A DNA stretch of 17,388 bases from Saprospiraceae bacterium (GTDB lineage Bacteria; Bacteroidota; Bacteroidia; Chitinophagales; Saprospiraceae), in the NCBI GenBank assembly GCA_020630895.1, contig JAHDII010000035.1:1-17388 (forward strand), in the 5' to 3' direction. The position numbers and the translations under genes are program-made. The notes under the pieces are model-generated. The model was not told the DNA's origin, did no database searches, and saw only the letters and a program-made list of their open reading frames with translations. This document shows, piece after piece, positions 7,121 through 14,753 of this stretch. Every line of letters starts with the position of its first letter. The stretch's first letter is position 1.

Positions 7121-8335
7121 ATGTTTGACTTATTATCATCTAAAAAATTAATCAATTTATTGCCTAAAATTCAAAATTTTATGGAAGAAGAAATTTTTCC
7201 TATTGAAAAAGAGGTAATGAAGATGCCTTTTAAGGAAGTAGAAAAAATACTTCGTTCTAAGAAAGAAAAAGTACAAGATCTAGGTCTTTGGAATCCTTAT
7301 CTCTCTCAAGAATTTGGAGGTCCTGGTTTTACATTAACTGAAGTAGCAAGAATTGGTGAAGTTTTAGGACAATCTCCTTTAGGACATTTTACCTTTAATT
7401 GCCAAGCTCCTGATGCAGGTAATATTGAATTATTAATGCATTTTGGTAGTGATGATATGAAACAAAAATATTTAAAACCTTTACTTGATGGGGAAATTCG
7501 TTCTTGTTTTTCAATGACAGAACCTCATTTTGCAGGTTCTAATCCTATTTATATGGGATTAACTGCGGTAAAAGAAGGAGATGAATATGTAATTAATGGA
7601 CATAAATGGTTTACTTCAAGTGCAGATGGTGCAGCCTTTGCTATTGTTATGGCTATTACAAATCCGGAAGCTGAAAGTCCTTATGCTAGAGCTAGTATGA
7701 TAATTGTTCCTACTGATACCCAAGGATTTAATTTAATAAGAAATGTTCCTGTAATGGGACATGCAGGGGAAGGTTGGCATTCTCATTCTGAAATTATTTA
7801 TGATAATGTAAGAGTTCCTACATCAAATTTGATAGGTATGGAAGGATCTGGGTTTTTATTAGCTCAAGAACGCTTAGGTCCTGGTAGAATTCATCATTGT
7901 ATGAGATGGATCGGGATTGCAGAACGAAGTTTCGATTTAATGTGTAAACGTGCTGCTACTCGTGATTTATCTCCAGGAAAACCACTAGGAACAAAGCAAT
8001 CTATTCAAAATTTTATTGCAGAAAGTAGAGCAGAAATTGATGCGGCTCGTTTAATGGTGATGAATGCTGCTTATGCTATGCAAACAAAAGGAAACAAAGG
8101 AGCTAGACAAGAAATTTCAACCATTAAATTCTTTACAGCAGAAGTCATGCACAGGGTAGTGAATCGAGCTATCCAAACACATGGTGCTTTAGGAATTACA
8201 GATGATACTCCTCTTGCTTTTTGGTATAGAGAAGAACGTGGAGCATCTATTTATGATGGAACAAATGAAACGCATAAAGCAGCCTTAGCGAAGCGTATTT
8301 TAAGAAAATATGACTTAAAAATTCGAAATAATTAA
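7121..8335 (+). CDS. Acyl-CoA dehydrogenase, ACAD10/11 type
   Basis: The 404-residue flavoprotein has the family features: SMTEPHFAGS (131-140) for FAD and substrate contact, HKWFTSSADG (161-170), RIHHCMRWIG (256-265) and QTHGALGITDDTPLA (352-366). The last two are characteristic of the ACAD10/ACAD11 subgroup. The catalytic base of medium-chain enzymes is Glu in YEGT; here the motif is IYDGTNE with Asp379, as in this subgroup. The enzyme should use FAD to form a carbon-carbon double bond in an acyl-CoA, probably a branched or hydroxylated one. It is divergent from the kinase gene; the animal proteins join both domains in one chain. Electrons would go to ETF, which is not encoded here. The start follows ATCATCAAA, an A-rich leader. 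Confidence 0.93.
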   Translation: MFDLLSSKKLINLLPKIQNFMEEEIFPIEKEVMKMPFKEVEKILRSKKEKVQDLGLWNPYLSQEFGGPGFTLTEVARIGEVLGQSPLGHFTFNCQAPDAGNIELLMHFGSDDMKQKYLKPLLDGEIRSCFSMTEPHFAGSNPIYMGLTAVKEGDEYVINGHKWFTSSADGAAFAIVMAITNPEAESPYARASMIIVPTDTQGFNLIRNVPVMGHAGEGWHSHSEIIYDNVRVPTSNLIGMEGSGFLLAQERLGPGRIHHCMRWIGIAERSFDLMCKRAATRDLSPGKPLGTKQSIQNFIAESRAEIDAARLMVMNAAYAMQTKGNKGARQEISTIKFFTAEVMHRVVNRAIQTHGALGITDDTPLAFWYREERGASIYDGTNETHKAALAKRILRKYDLKIRNN

Positions 8336-8365
8336 ATTTTATCCTTTTATTAAGAATGATTTTGC

Positions 8366-8388
8366 CTTGAATTTCGTTAAAATTCAAG
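8366..8388. repeat. Inverted repeat between dehydrogenase and rlpA-like gene
   Basis: CTTGAATTT (8366-8374) and AAATTCAAG (8380-8388) are perfect 9-base arms around a 5-base loop. No T-run follows, so it is either a weak terminator of the dehydrogenase gene or an operator-like site for the next gene. Confidence 0.4.
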
Positions 8389-8443
8389 ATATTGTGATAT
8401 GAAAAGCAAATTTAAAATCTTTTTTTAAGTAAAACATCAGAAA

Positions 8444-9628
8444 ATGAGAACTCTTTTTACTTTATGCCTACTTACTTTTTCAATGAGTATTGTTCTAGCT
8501 CAAAAATCAAAAGTAGAATATGGTTTTGCCTCTGTTTATTCAGATGAATACCAAGGAAGCTATACGGCTTCTGGCGCTAGCTATGATCGATTAAAAAATA
8601 CAGCAGCCCACAAATCTTTTCCTTTTGGAACCATATTACAAGTTATAAATATGGATAATAATCGTTCTGTTATGGTAAAAGTAACAGATAGAGGCCCTTT
8701 TATAAAAGGATATGTTATTGATTTATCTGGAGCAGCTGCAGATGCCCTTAGAATCAAAAATGGAAAAGCAAATGTCAAATTGATTGTTGAAAAAATTCCA
8801 AGATATATTGAAGATTCTGAAATCAAGGAAGATCATGAATCGCAAATTGCAACTGATAATGAAGAAGATACTCGTCCTGAGGAATATGATACAAGTGTAG
8901 AAATCAAAAAGGAGGATACTTCAAATACAAAAGAAACATCTAAAGAAGCATCTAAAAAAACGGAGATAGCTCCTGAAGGTGATTTAACAGAAAAAGGAGG
9001 CGAAATTCCTTTTCCTAAAAATGATGAATTAAAATCGTTGTCTTCTAAAGATTATCATACATTTGATTTATATAAGGCATCTACTTTTGATCCTAAAGCG
9101 ATGGGATATGGCGTTCAAATAGGAACTTATCATCAATTGCATAATGTATTAAAAACGGTAGCCCAACTTCAAGAGAATTGGTTCAGCAATATTATGCTAA
9201 CAAGAGAAGTCGAAGGAGATAAAACAACTTATAAAGTGATTATTGGTCCTTTTGATGAAAGGACGGCTGCTGATACTTATAAAAAGAATGCTTCAAAAAA
9301 AGGAGTTAAAGGATTTGTTGTAGCTGTACAGCCTTTAGAAAATTTAGAAGTATATCAAGTGAAAGCTATTCGTCCTAAAAAAGAAGGATATGCTGTACAA
9401 ATTATGAGTTTAACTGATGCCGATAATGTGATACAAGAAGTAGATAAATTAAGAAAAAAATGGTTTAAAAATATTTTAATCCACGTAGTAAAAGGAAAAG
9501 ATAATGAACCAGAATATAAAATTTTATTAGGTCCATTACCTGATAAGAAAACAGCAGACAGTTATAAAAATGCTTTAGGCAAGAAAAAAATGAACGGCTT
9601 TGTTGTCGATTTAAGTATATCAAAATAA
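8444..9628 (+). CDS. RlpA-like double-psi beta-barrel protein with two SPOR domains
   Basis: A signal peptide (residues 1-19, cleavage after VLA) sends this 394-residue protein to the periplasm. Residues about 26-115 form the RlpA double-psi beta-barrel: GFASVYSDEYQG, TASGASYD (Asp48), TAAH (His56), FPFGT, VTDRGPF and YVIDLSGAAA. Residues 120-215 are a charged Lys/Glu linker. Two SPOR domains follow at about 221-296 and 315-390, each opening with GYxVQI and holding (I/L)(I/L)GP. SPOR domains bind denuded glycan strands at the division site, and some RlpA proteins are lytic transglycosylases. The usual GEASWY start of the barrel is GFASVY, so the acidic residue there is missing. Activity may therefore differ from the Pseudomonas enzyme, although Asp48, His56 and DRGPF are present. 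A strong terminator follows. There is no lipobox, unlike enterobacterial RlpA. Confidence 0.92.
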   Translation: MRTLFTLCLLTFSMSIVLAQKSKVEYGFASVYSDEYQGSYTASGASYDRLKNTAAHKSFPFGTILQVINMDNNRSVMVKVTDRGPFIKGYVIDLSGAAADALRIKNGKANVKLIVEKIPRYIEDSEIKEDHESQIATDNEEDTRPEEYDTSVEIKKEDTSNTKETSKEASKKTEIAPEGDLTEKGGEIPFPKNDELKSLSSKDYHTFDLYKASTFDPKAMGYGVQIGTYHQLHNVLKTVAQLQENWFSNIMLTREVEGDKTTYKVIIGPFDERTAADTYKKNASKKGVKGFVVAVQPLENLEVYQVKAIRPKKEGYAVQIMSLTDADNVIQEVDKLRKKWFKNILIHVVKGKDNEPEYKILLGPLPDKKTADSYKNALGKKKMNGFVVDLSISK

Positions 9629-9632
9629 TCAT

Positions 9633-9667
9633 AAAAATAGATGAACAAATGTTCATCTATTTTTTTT
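9633..9667 (+). terminator. Rho-independent terminator after the rlpA-like gene
   Basis: TAGATGAACA and TGTTCATCTA pair perfectly around a 2-base loop (9638-9659), extended by A/T pairs on both sides and followed by a run of eight T. It separates the rlpA-like gene from the LEA-like lipoprotein gene. Confidence 0.9.
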
Positions 9668-9681
9668 AATCCACCAACTTT

Positions 9682-10143
9682 ATGAAATTCAATTTATTAC
9701 TTTTATTTTTTGTTAGTATATTATTATTTTCTTGTGGTTCATCAAAAGAAATCACATTTAAAGAAATGAATAATATCAAAATTCAAAATATTAAAGCAGA
9801 TGGAACGGTACAAGTAACTGCGGATGCTGTTATGCATAATCCTAGGCGTGTAAAAGCCAAAGTTACATACATGGAATGTGAAGTTTTTATTGATGATAAA
9901 AAAATGGCAGAGGTAGCTCAACTCAAAGAAACTAAAGTTCCTAAACGTTCTGATTTTGCAATTCCTTTGGAAACTAAAATTTCTTTAAAAAAGGTGTTGG
10001 GAAATGCCCTTTCTTTAGCAAAAAGTGCTTTAGGTGATGGAAAAATAGATATGAAATTAGATGGAGTTGTTAAAGTAAAAGTTTTTGGAAAAACTTTTAC
10101 TGTTCCCTTTATTTATGAAGAAGAAACTCCTGTAAGTTTATAA
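9682..10143 (+). CDS. LEA type 2-like lipoprotein
   Basis: The 153-residue protein has a lipoprotein signal (MKFNLLLLFFVSILLFSC) with lipid-attached Cys18. The mature part reads as one all-beta domain resembling LEA type 2 (water stress and hypersensitive response) proteins: ADAVMHNPRRVKAKVTYMECEVFIDDKK, KVPKRSDFAIPLE and a final VFGKTFTVPF. Bacteroidota genomes carry many such lipoproteins, and I know of no assigned function. It probably sits in the outer membrane or the outer leaflet of the inner membrane. It lies after a strong terminator, so it needs its own promoter, which I could not identify in the 14 bases before its start. A long hairpin follows the stop. Confidence 0.82.
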   Translation: MKFNLLLLFFVSILLFSCGSSKEITFKEMNNIKIQNIKADGTVQVTADAVMHNPRRVKAKVTYMECEVFIDDKKMAEVAQLKETKVPKRSDFAIPLETKISLKKVLGNALSLAKSALGDGKIDMKLDGVVKVKVFGKTFTVPFIYEEETPVSL

Positions 10144-10168
10144 TCAATTAGATATTTTACAAAAGGAA

Positions 10169-10209
10169 AGAATACCCACTAAATAATTTCATTATTTAGT
10201 GGGTATTCT
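10169..10209. terminator. Bidirectional terminator, 19-base perfect stem
   Basis: The 19-base arms 10169-10187 and 10191-10209 are exact complements with a 3-base loop (TTC). The hairpin lies between the stop codons of the LEA-like lipoprotein (plus) and the metallophosphoesterase (minus) and should stop transcription from both sides. T-rich sequence follows on either side. Confidence 0.88.
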
Positions 10210-10215
10210 AATTCT

Positions 10216-10848
10216 TTAATTGAATTCAAAAATAAAAGGAGGAAAAACTTTAGTCTTATAGCGATCTACAGAACAAGCATTTACAAATTTTATTTCATGT
10301 ATTTCTTTTACTCCACGACTTTCATGGATATGCCCAAAAACGAACATCTTGGGTTGTTTCAAAAATACACTTTCTAATAAATTTTGACAACCAACATGAT
10401 CTCCATCTAAAATTTCATCTAAGATTCCTTGAGCTGGACCATGTACTACAAGAATATCCAAATCTTTTGGAATTAAGTTCCAATGTTTTTGAATCTCTTT
10501 TCCTCTTGTTTTATTGAATGCCCATAAACTTTTAGGAATAGGAGTTATTGGAGAACCCCAAATTTTTAAACCATTAATTTCTAATAATTCTTCATTTAAG
10601 TAATGAACATTTTTAGGAATTATTTTTTGAATTTCCTCTAAAGATGATTTTTCAAAATAAAAATCATGATTTCCTGCAATAAAAATTTTATGAGGATGGG
10701 ATTGTTTAGAAAACCAATCTAAAAAATCTTTCACCTCATCTTCTGTTCCTCTAACAGAAATATCTCCAGCATGAAGTAAAATATCTCCCTCAGGAATTTC
10801 TAATTGATGATGTAAACCATGGGTGTCTGAAATTAAAATAACTTTCAT
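10216..10848 (-). CDS. Calcineurin-like metallophosphoesterase (MPPED type)
   Basis: The 210-residue protein has all five metallophosphoesterase blocks: SDTHG (Asp8, His10), HAGD (Asp29), GNHD (Asn60, His61), VVHGP (His136) and FGHIHE (His173, His175). These residues bind two metal ions and hydrolyse a phosphate ester. The ordering and the segment IFIAGNHDFYFE resemble the MPPED1/MPPED2 group, which has phosphodiesterase members, sometimes with weak activity. The substrate cannot be read from the sequence. It has no signal peptide and is probably cytoplasmic. It stands alone on the minus strand between two plus-strand genes. The leader is A-rich (AACATCAAAAAA). Confidence 0.9.
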   Translation of the reverse strand: MKVILISDTHGLHHQLEIPEGDILLHAGDISVRGTEDEVKDFLDWFSKQSHPHKIFIAGNHDFYFEKSSLEEIQKIIPKNVHYLNEELLEINGLKIWGSPITPIPKSLWAFNKTRGKEIQKHWNLIPKDLDILVVHGPAQGILDEILDGDHVGCQNLLESVFLKQPKMFVFGHIHESRGVKEIHEIKFVNACSVDRYKTKVFPPFIFEFN

Positions 10849-11020
10849 TTTTTTGATGTTGTGTGAATTTCTTCAATAGAAAAACACAGGTAAAAAATAT
10901 CCATGCTCATTTTAGACCATCGCCTTATAACACACGATTCAATGATAAAGTTCAATATTATTATAAAAAAATGTAACGATTTTTATTTTCTTCGTTATCT
11001 AAGAAATAATCTTAAATAAC

Positions 11021-12133
11021 ATGAAAGTTAAAATATTATTATTGCTTTTTTCACTCATTTATTTTGAATCTATTTCGGCTCAAAAAGATACTATTTTGTC
11101 TTACACAAATACTATTTATTTTGATTTTGGAAAAAGCGAAATTAGGACAAGTGAAATTTCAAAATTAAAAACTTTAATTCAAACTACTCAATCAAAACCA
11201 CAAGGCTATTTAGAATTATCTGCTCATACAGATGCTATTGGAAAAGAGGATAAAAATTTGAATTTATCTGATAAAAGAATGAATAGTGTCATTGATTTTT
11301 TAATGCAAAATCAAATTCCTCCCATATATTTTAAATCTAATTCTTATGGAGAGCAAAGACATATTGTAGATAATAATTCTGAAGAAAATAGACAACTGAA
11401 TAGAAGGGTAGAATTACGTTATTTTTCTTTTGAAGAAAAAGAATTTATTCGTCCTCCTCAAGAAAAAGAAATTCCTAATGGTGCTATGGTTCATTTTATT
11501 ATTAAAGATGATCTTTCAAAAGAATTAATTGATTGTAATATTGAATCTAAAGAAAAAGAATATGCTACTTTTGAAAAAGGAAAATGTGATGCTTGGTTTG
11601 AAGTAGAAAATGGTAACACATTAAAAAAGGAATTTAGTTTTTTTAAAAAAGGATATTTTTATTCTTCTGTGAAAATCAAATTAAATCAGCAAGAAAAAGA
11701 TACTGTAACTATTCATTTAATTCCTATAAAAGTAGGTGCCAAATTAAAATTAGAATTGAATTTTGTTGGAGGAAAAACAGTATTAGTGAAGAAGTCTTTT
11801 CCAGAATTAGAACGGCTCAAAAAAACAATAGAAATGAATCCTGATGCAACATTTGAAATTGGAGGACACATGAATTCTCCTTATCAATATAGAGAGGGTG
11901 ATGTAGAAAAAAAACATCCCATTAATTATGGATTTGGTGGGTTATTATCTACAAGTAGAGCAAGGAAAATTTATAATTATTTAGTCGATCATGGAATTGA
12001 TGGTTTACAAATTTCCTATGAAGGATATGGAAATAAAGAAATGATTTTTACAAATCCTAAAAATGAAAAACAATCTGCTGCGAATAGGAGAGTAGAATTA
12101 AAAGTAACTTCAGTGGGTAACACTGTACGATAA
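11021..12133 (+). CDS. Periplasmic protein with two OmpA-like domains
   Basis: A signal peptide (about 1-20, ISA then Q) is followed by an OmpA-like peptidoglycan-binding domain at about 30-134. It has AHTDAIG (Asp71), LSDKRM (Arg86) and NRRVEL. Asp71 and Arg86 are 15 residues apart, as are the diaminopimelate-binding pair of Acinetobacter OmpA. Residues about 150-235 look like a beta-rich domain. A second OmpA-like domain covers about 240-363 (IGGHMNSP, LSTSRARKI, NRRVELKV). There Asn285 stands where the binding Asp should be, while Arg313 is kept, and about 20 residues are inserted between them. The first copy probably anchors the protein to the cell wall, and the second may bind a different ligand or be structural. 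It has no beta-barrel. The gene stands alone and ends at a strong hairpin. Confidence 0.88.
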   Translation: MKVKILLLLFSLIYFESISAQKDTILSYTNTIYFDFGKSEIRTSEISKLKTLIQTTQSKPQGYLELSAHTDAIGKEDKNLNLSDKRMNSVIDFLMQNQIPPIYFKSNSYGEQRHIVDNNSEENRQLNRRVELRYFSFEEKEFIRPPQEKEIPNGAMVHFIIKDDLSKELIDCNIESKEKEYATFEKGKCDAWFEVENGNTLKKEFSFFKKGYFYSSVKIKLNQQEKDTVTIHLIPIKVGAKLKLELNFVGGKTVLVKKSFPELERLKKTIEMNPDATFEIGGHMNSPYQYREGDVEKKHPINYGFGGLLSTSRARKIYNYLVDHGIDGLQISYEGYGNKEMIFTNPKNEKQSAANRRVELKVTSVGNTVR

Positions 12134-12178
12134 TTAAAAATAGCTTCTCAATTTAATCCTTGAGAAGCTATTTTTAAT
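12133..12178. terminator. Bidirectional terminator after the OmpA-like gene and ychF
   Basis: Arms 12133-12150 and 12161-12178 form a perfect 18-base stem with a 10-base loop. Both outer ends are A/T tracts, so either strand gives a T-run after a GC-containing stem. It lies between the convergent stop codons. Confidence 0.88.
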
Positions 12179-12194
12179 ATTTATACAAGAGATA

Positions 12195-13292
12195 TTACAC
12201 ATTAAATAAGAAATGCATAATATCTCCATCTTGAACAATATATTGCTTTCCTTCAACACCTAATTTCCCTGCCTCTTTAACAGCACTTTCAGAACCTAAA
12301 GAAACATAATCATTATATTTAATCACTTCTGCTCTAATAAATCCTTTTTCAAAATCAGTATGAATAACTCCTGCTGCTTGAGGAGCAGAACTTCCTTTTT
12401 GAACCGTCCAAGCACGTACTTCTTTTTCTCCAGCAGTAAAATAAGTAATCAAATTTAATAAGTTATAACAGGACTGAATTAATCGATTGACTCCTGGTTC
12501 TTTTAATCCCATATCTTCTAAAAATTCCATTCTTTCCTCCTTGGATTCTAATTCTGCAATATCTGCTTCAATTCCTGCACTAATTAAAATGACCTCTGCT
12601 CCTTCATCTTTAACCATTTCTGCAAATCTTTTTGTATGATCATTTCCCTCGTGAACAGAATCTTCATCTACATTACAAACATATAAAATAGGCTTTGCTG
12701 TTAGTAACATCATAGGAGCGATAATTTCTACTTCATCATCTTCTAAATCTAAACTTCTTGCTGGTTTTTCAGATTCAAGATGATCCAACATTTTTTGGAT
12801 AGTATTCACTATTTTAACTGCTGTTTTTTCTCCTGTTTTAGCATTTTTTTTCGATTTTTCTAATCGCTTTTCTACGGTATCCATATCTTTCAATATCAAT
12901 TCCATATCAATAGTTTCTTTATCTCTTACAGGATCAACACCTCCATCGACATGAACTACATTACCATCATCAAAACATCTAACGACATGAACTATAGCAT
13001 CTACTTCTCTAATATTCGCTAAAAATTGATTTCCTAAACCTTCTCCCTTACTTGCTCCTTTAATTAAACCCGCAATATCAACAATTTCTACCGTTGTAGG
13101 TTGGACTTTCTGAGGGTTTACAAGTTCAGCTAATTGATCCAATCTATTATCAGGTACCGTAATGATACCAATATTAGGTTCTTTAGTAGCAAAAGGATAA
13201 TTGGCTGCTAAAGCTTTTCCTGAAGATAAAGCATTAAATAAAGTTGATTTTCCTACATTAGGAAGCCCTACAATTCCACATTTTAAAGCCAT
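12195..13292 (-). CDS. ychF: Redox-regulated ATPase YchF (Obg family)
   Basis: YchF is a universally conserved ribosome-associated P-loop NTPase that usually prefers ATP to GTP. The 365-residue length is standard. Key motifs are G1 GLPNVGKST (9-17), G3 DIAGLIKGASKGEG starting at residue 72, and NVDE (207-210) in place of the NKxD that selects guanine, which fits ATP preference. A coiled-coil insertion lies at about 135-175 and a TGS domain at the C-terminus (about 280-364), including GVIHTDFEKGFI. In place of the catalytic glutamine there is a hydrophobic residue after DIAG, the HAS-NTPase feature. It is divergent from the AcpH-like gene and convergent with the OmpA-like gene. No defect is visible. 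Confidence 0.96.
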   Translation of the reverse strand: MALKCGIVGLPNVGKSTLFNALSSGKALAANYPFATKEPNIGIITVPDNRLDQLAELVNPQKVQPTTVEIVDIAGLIKGASKGEGLGNQFLANIREVDAIVHVVRCFDDGNVVHVDGGVDPVRDKETIDMELILKDMDTVEKRLEKSKKNAKTGEKTAVKIVNTIQKMLDHLESEKPARSLDLEDDEVEIIAPMMLLTAKPILYVCNVDEDSVHEGNDHTKRFAEMVKDEGAEVILISAGIEADIAELESKEERMEFLEDMGLKEPGVNRLIQSCYNLLNLITYFTAGEKEVRAWTVQKGSSAPQAAGVIHTDFEKGFIRAEVIKYNDYVSLGSESAVKEAGKLGVEGKQYIVQDGDIMHFLFNV

Positions 13293-13330
13293 AATAATAA
13301 ATATCTAATATTAAAATTGAAAACAATCCG

Positions 13331-13338
13331 CAAATATA
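13331..13338 (-). promoter_or_regulatory. Candidate -7 element of ychF
   Basis: On the minus strand TATATTTG matches TAnnTTTG and is followed by C, as often seen. It lies 38 bases before the ychF start, predicting a short leader of about 30 bases. No good -33 TTG was found. Confidence 0.5.
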
Positions 13339-13351
13339 TAATTTTAAGAAT

Positions 13352-13359
13352 TACATTTG
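13352..13359 (+). promoter_or_regulatory. Candidate -7 element of the AcpH-like gene
   Basis: TACATTTG matches TAnnTTTG and ends 19 bases before the ATG, predicting a leader of roughly 13-15 bases. It faces the ychF element in an 86-base divergent region. The -33 element is not obvious. Confidence 0.5.
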
Positions 13360-13378
13360 ATCTTATTAAGTCAATTAT

Positions 13379-13960
13379 ATGAATTATCTAGCTCATATTT
13401 TTTTATCTCACAAGCAACCCGAAATAGCAATGGGTAATTTTTTGGGAGATTTAATTACGAATAAAGAATATCAACAATTGCCTATAAATTTGCGAAAAGG
13501 TGCAGAATTGCATCGTAAAATTGATTATTTTACAGATAATCATGCTATTGTAGATAAAGCAGTAGAAATATTGCATCCTTATCATCATAAATATGCTCCT
13601 GTTGTTATTGATATTTTTTATGATTATTTTCTATCTTATAATTGGCATTTATACTCTAACGAAAGTTTAGATGATTTTTCGCAATGGGCTTATGATGTGA
13701 TTGAAGAATATCAAGATTATATTCCTAAAAAACATTTCGCTAAGGTCATGAAAATGATAGAACACAATTGGCTTACACACTATGGGAACTTAGAACAGTT
13801 GCACCATACATTTTTAAGAGTAAAACAACGAGCTAAATTTCCAAATTCTTTTGAGTTATCTACTCAACATTTAGAAAAACATATAAATATTTTGAATGAA
13901 GGTTTCAATCGTTTTTTTCCTGAAGTCATAGAAATGTCTCAAGAATTTGTTCATCCTTAA
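13379..13960 (+). CDS. AcpH-like acyl carrier protein phosphodiesterase (DUF479)
   Basis: The 193-residue protein belongs to the AcpH/DUF479 family, which removes the 4'-phosphopantetheine arm from acyl carrier protein using a divergent HD-type metal site. It starts with the family sequence MNYLAHIFLS (His6), then GNFLGDLI (Asp24), RKGAELHRKIDYFTDNH (His45, Asp49, His55) and a central VVIDIFYDYFL (Asp78, Asp82). Length agrees with AcpH. In most bacteria that carry it, its role in the cell is uncertain, so ACP turnover is inferred from the family. It precedes surE by 21 bases, but surE has its own promoter, part of which lies inside the end of this gene. Confidence 0.87.
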   Translation: MNYLAHIFLSHKQPEIAMGNFLGDLITNKEYQQLPINLRKGAELHRKIDYFTDNHAIVDKAVEILHPYHHKYAPVVIDIFYDYFLSYNWHLYSNESLDDFSQWAYDVIEEYQDYIPKKHFAKVMKMIEHNWLTHYGNLEQLHHTFLRVKQRAKFPNSFELSTQHLEKHINILNEGFNRFFPEVIEMSQEFVHP

Positions 13961-13977
13961 AAAGTAAATTACCTTTG
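13946..13977 (+). promoter_or_regulatory. Promoter of surE with both Bacteroidota elements
   Basis: TTTG (13946-13949) and TACCTTTG (13970-13977) match the -33 and -7 elements of the Bacteroidota primary sigma factor with a 20-base spacer. The ATG of surE begins only 5 bases after the last G, so transcription should start at or within a few bases of the start codon. The -33 element lies inside the last codons of the AcpH-like gene. Confidence 0.75.
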
Positions 13978-13981
13978 TAGG

Positions 13982-14752
13982 ATGAAACCATTAATATTAG
14001 TCACAAATGACGATGGTATTGTTGCTCCAGGAATAAAAATACTGGTACAAACAATGCAAATGATAGGAGAAGTAGTTGTCGTTGCTCCAGATTCTCCACA
14101 ATCAGCAAAAGGGCATTCTATTACAATTATGGATCCTATCCGCTTAAGAAAAGTAGATGTTTTTGAAGGAGTCGAGGCCTATGAATGTTCTGGTACACCA
14201 GCAGATTGTGTAAAAATAGCACGAAATGTAGTCTTAAAAGGAAGAAATATTGATTTATGTGTTTCAGGAATTAATCATGGTTCAAATGCTTCTGTAAATA
14301 TCATTTATTCTGGTACAATGTCGGCAGCAATGGAAGCTTCTCTAGAAGGAATAAAATCTATTGGTTTTTCTTTATGTGATTTTTCTTTTAAAGCCGATTT
14401 TTCTCCTTGTATTGATCCTATTAAAAAAATTGCTACCTGGTTTTTAGAGCATACTCTTGAACATACTAATTTATTAAATATTAATTTTCCTAAAACAGAT
14501 GGCAAAGCATTTAAAGGAATAAAAATATGCCGACAAGCAAATGCTCGATGGATAGAAGAATTTCATGAAGCTGAAGATCCTAGAGGACAAAAATATTATT
14601 GGCTTACGGGTGTTTTTGAAAATAATGATACTCGAGAAGATACAGATATAAAAGCATTAAATGAAGGATATATTTCTGTAGTTCCTTCTCATCATGATTT
14701 AACCCGACATGAATCGTTACATGGAAAATTAAATGATTTAACTAGTTTATAA
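13982..14752 (+). CDS. surE: 5'/3'-nucleotidase SurE
   Basis: SurE dephosphorylates nucleoside monophosphates and short polyphosphates with a divalent metal. The N-terminal LVTNDDG contains metal ligands Asp10 and Asp11, Ser41 in SPQSAKGHS is the third and Asn98 in SGINHGSN the fourth, as in the Thermotoga enzyme. The segment YSGTMSAAMEA and the C-terminal VVPSHHDLT are also typical. At 256 residues it is normal. The promoter described just upstream suggests a leaderless or nearly leaderless message. Its stop codon is one base from the start of the next gene, so surE, the small membrane protein and lpxB are probably one operon. The same neighbours are familiar from other Bacteroidota genomes. 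Confidence 0.96.
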   Translation: MKPLILVTNDDGIVAPGIKILVQTMQMIGEVVVVAPDSPQSAKGHSITIMDPIRLRKVDVFEGVEAYECSGTPADCVKIARNVVLKGRNIDLCVSGINHGSNASVNIIYSGTMSAAMEASLEGIKSIGFSLCDFSFKADFSPCIDPIKKIATWFLEHTLEHTNLLNINFPKTDGKAFKGIKICRQANARWIEEFHEAEDPRGQKYYWLTGVFENNDTREDTDIKALNEGYISVVPSHHDLTRHESLHGKLNDLTSL

Positions 14753-14753
14753 A

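Noticed and set aside
7121..8335. Asp379 in place of catalytic Glu as a sign of an inactive dehydrogenase
   Set aside because: Asp at this position is typical of the ACAD10/11 subgroup, so it is not a defect.
8581..8826. An 81-residue reading frame antisense to the RlpA barrel
   Set aside because: It is a shadow of a strongly supported gene.
12195..13292. NVDE in YchF as a damaged NKxD nucleotide motif
   Set aside because: Loss of NKxD is normal for YchF/OLA1, which prefer ATP.
14305..14505. A 66-residue reading frame antisense to surE
   Set aside because: It is wholly inside surE, whose conserved motifs prove the plus-strand frame.
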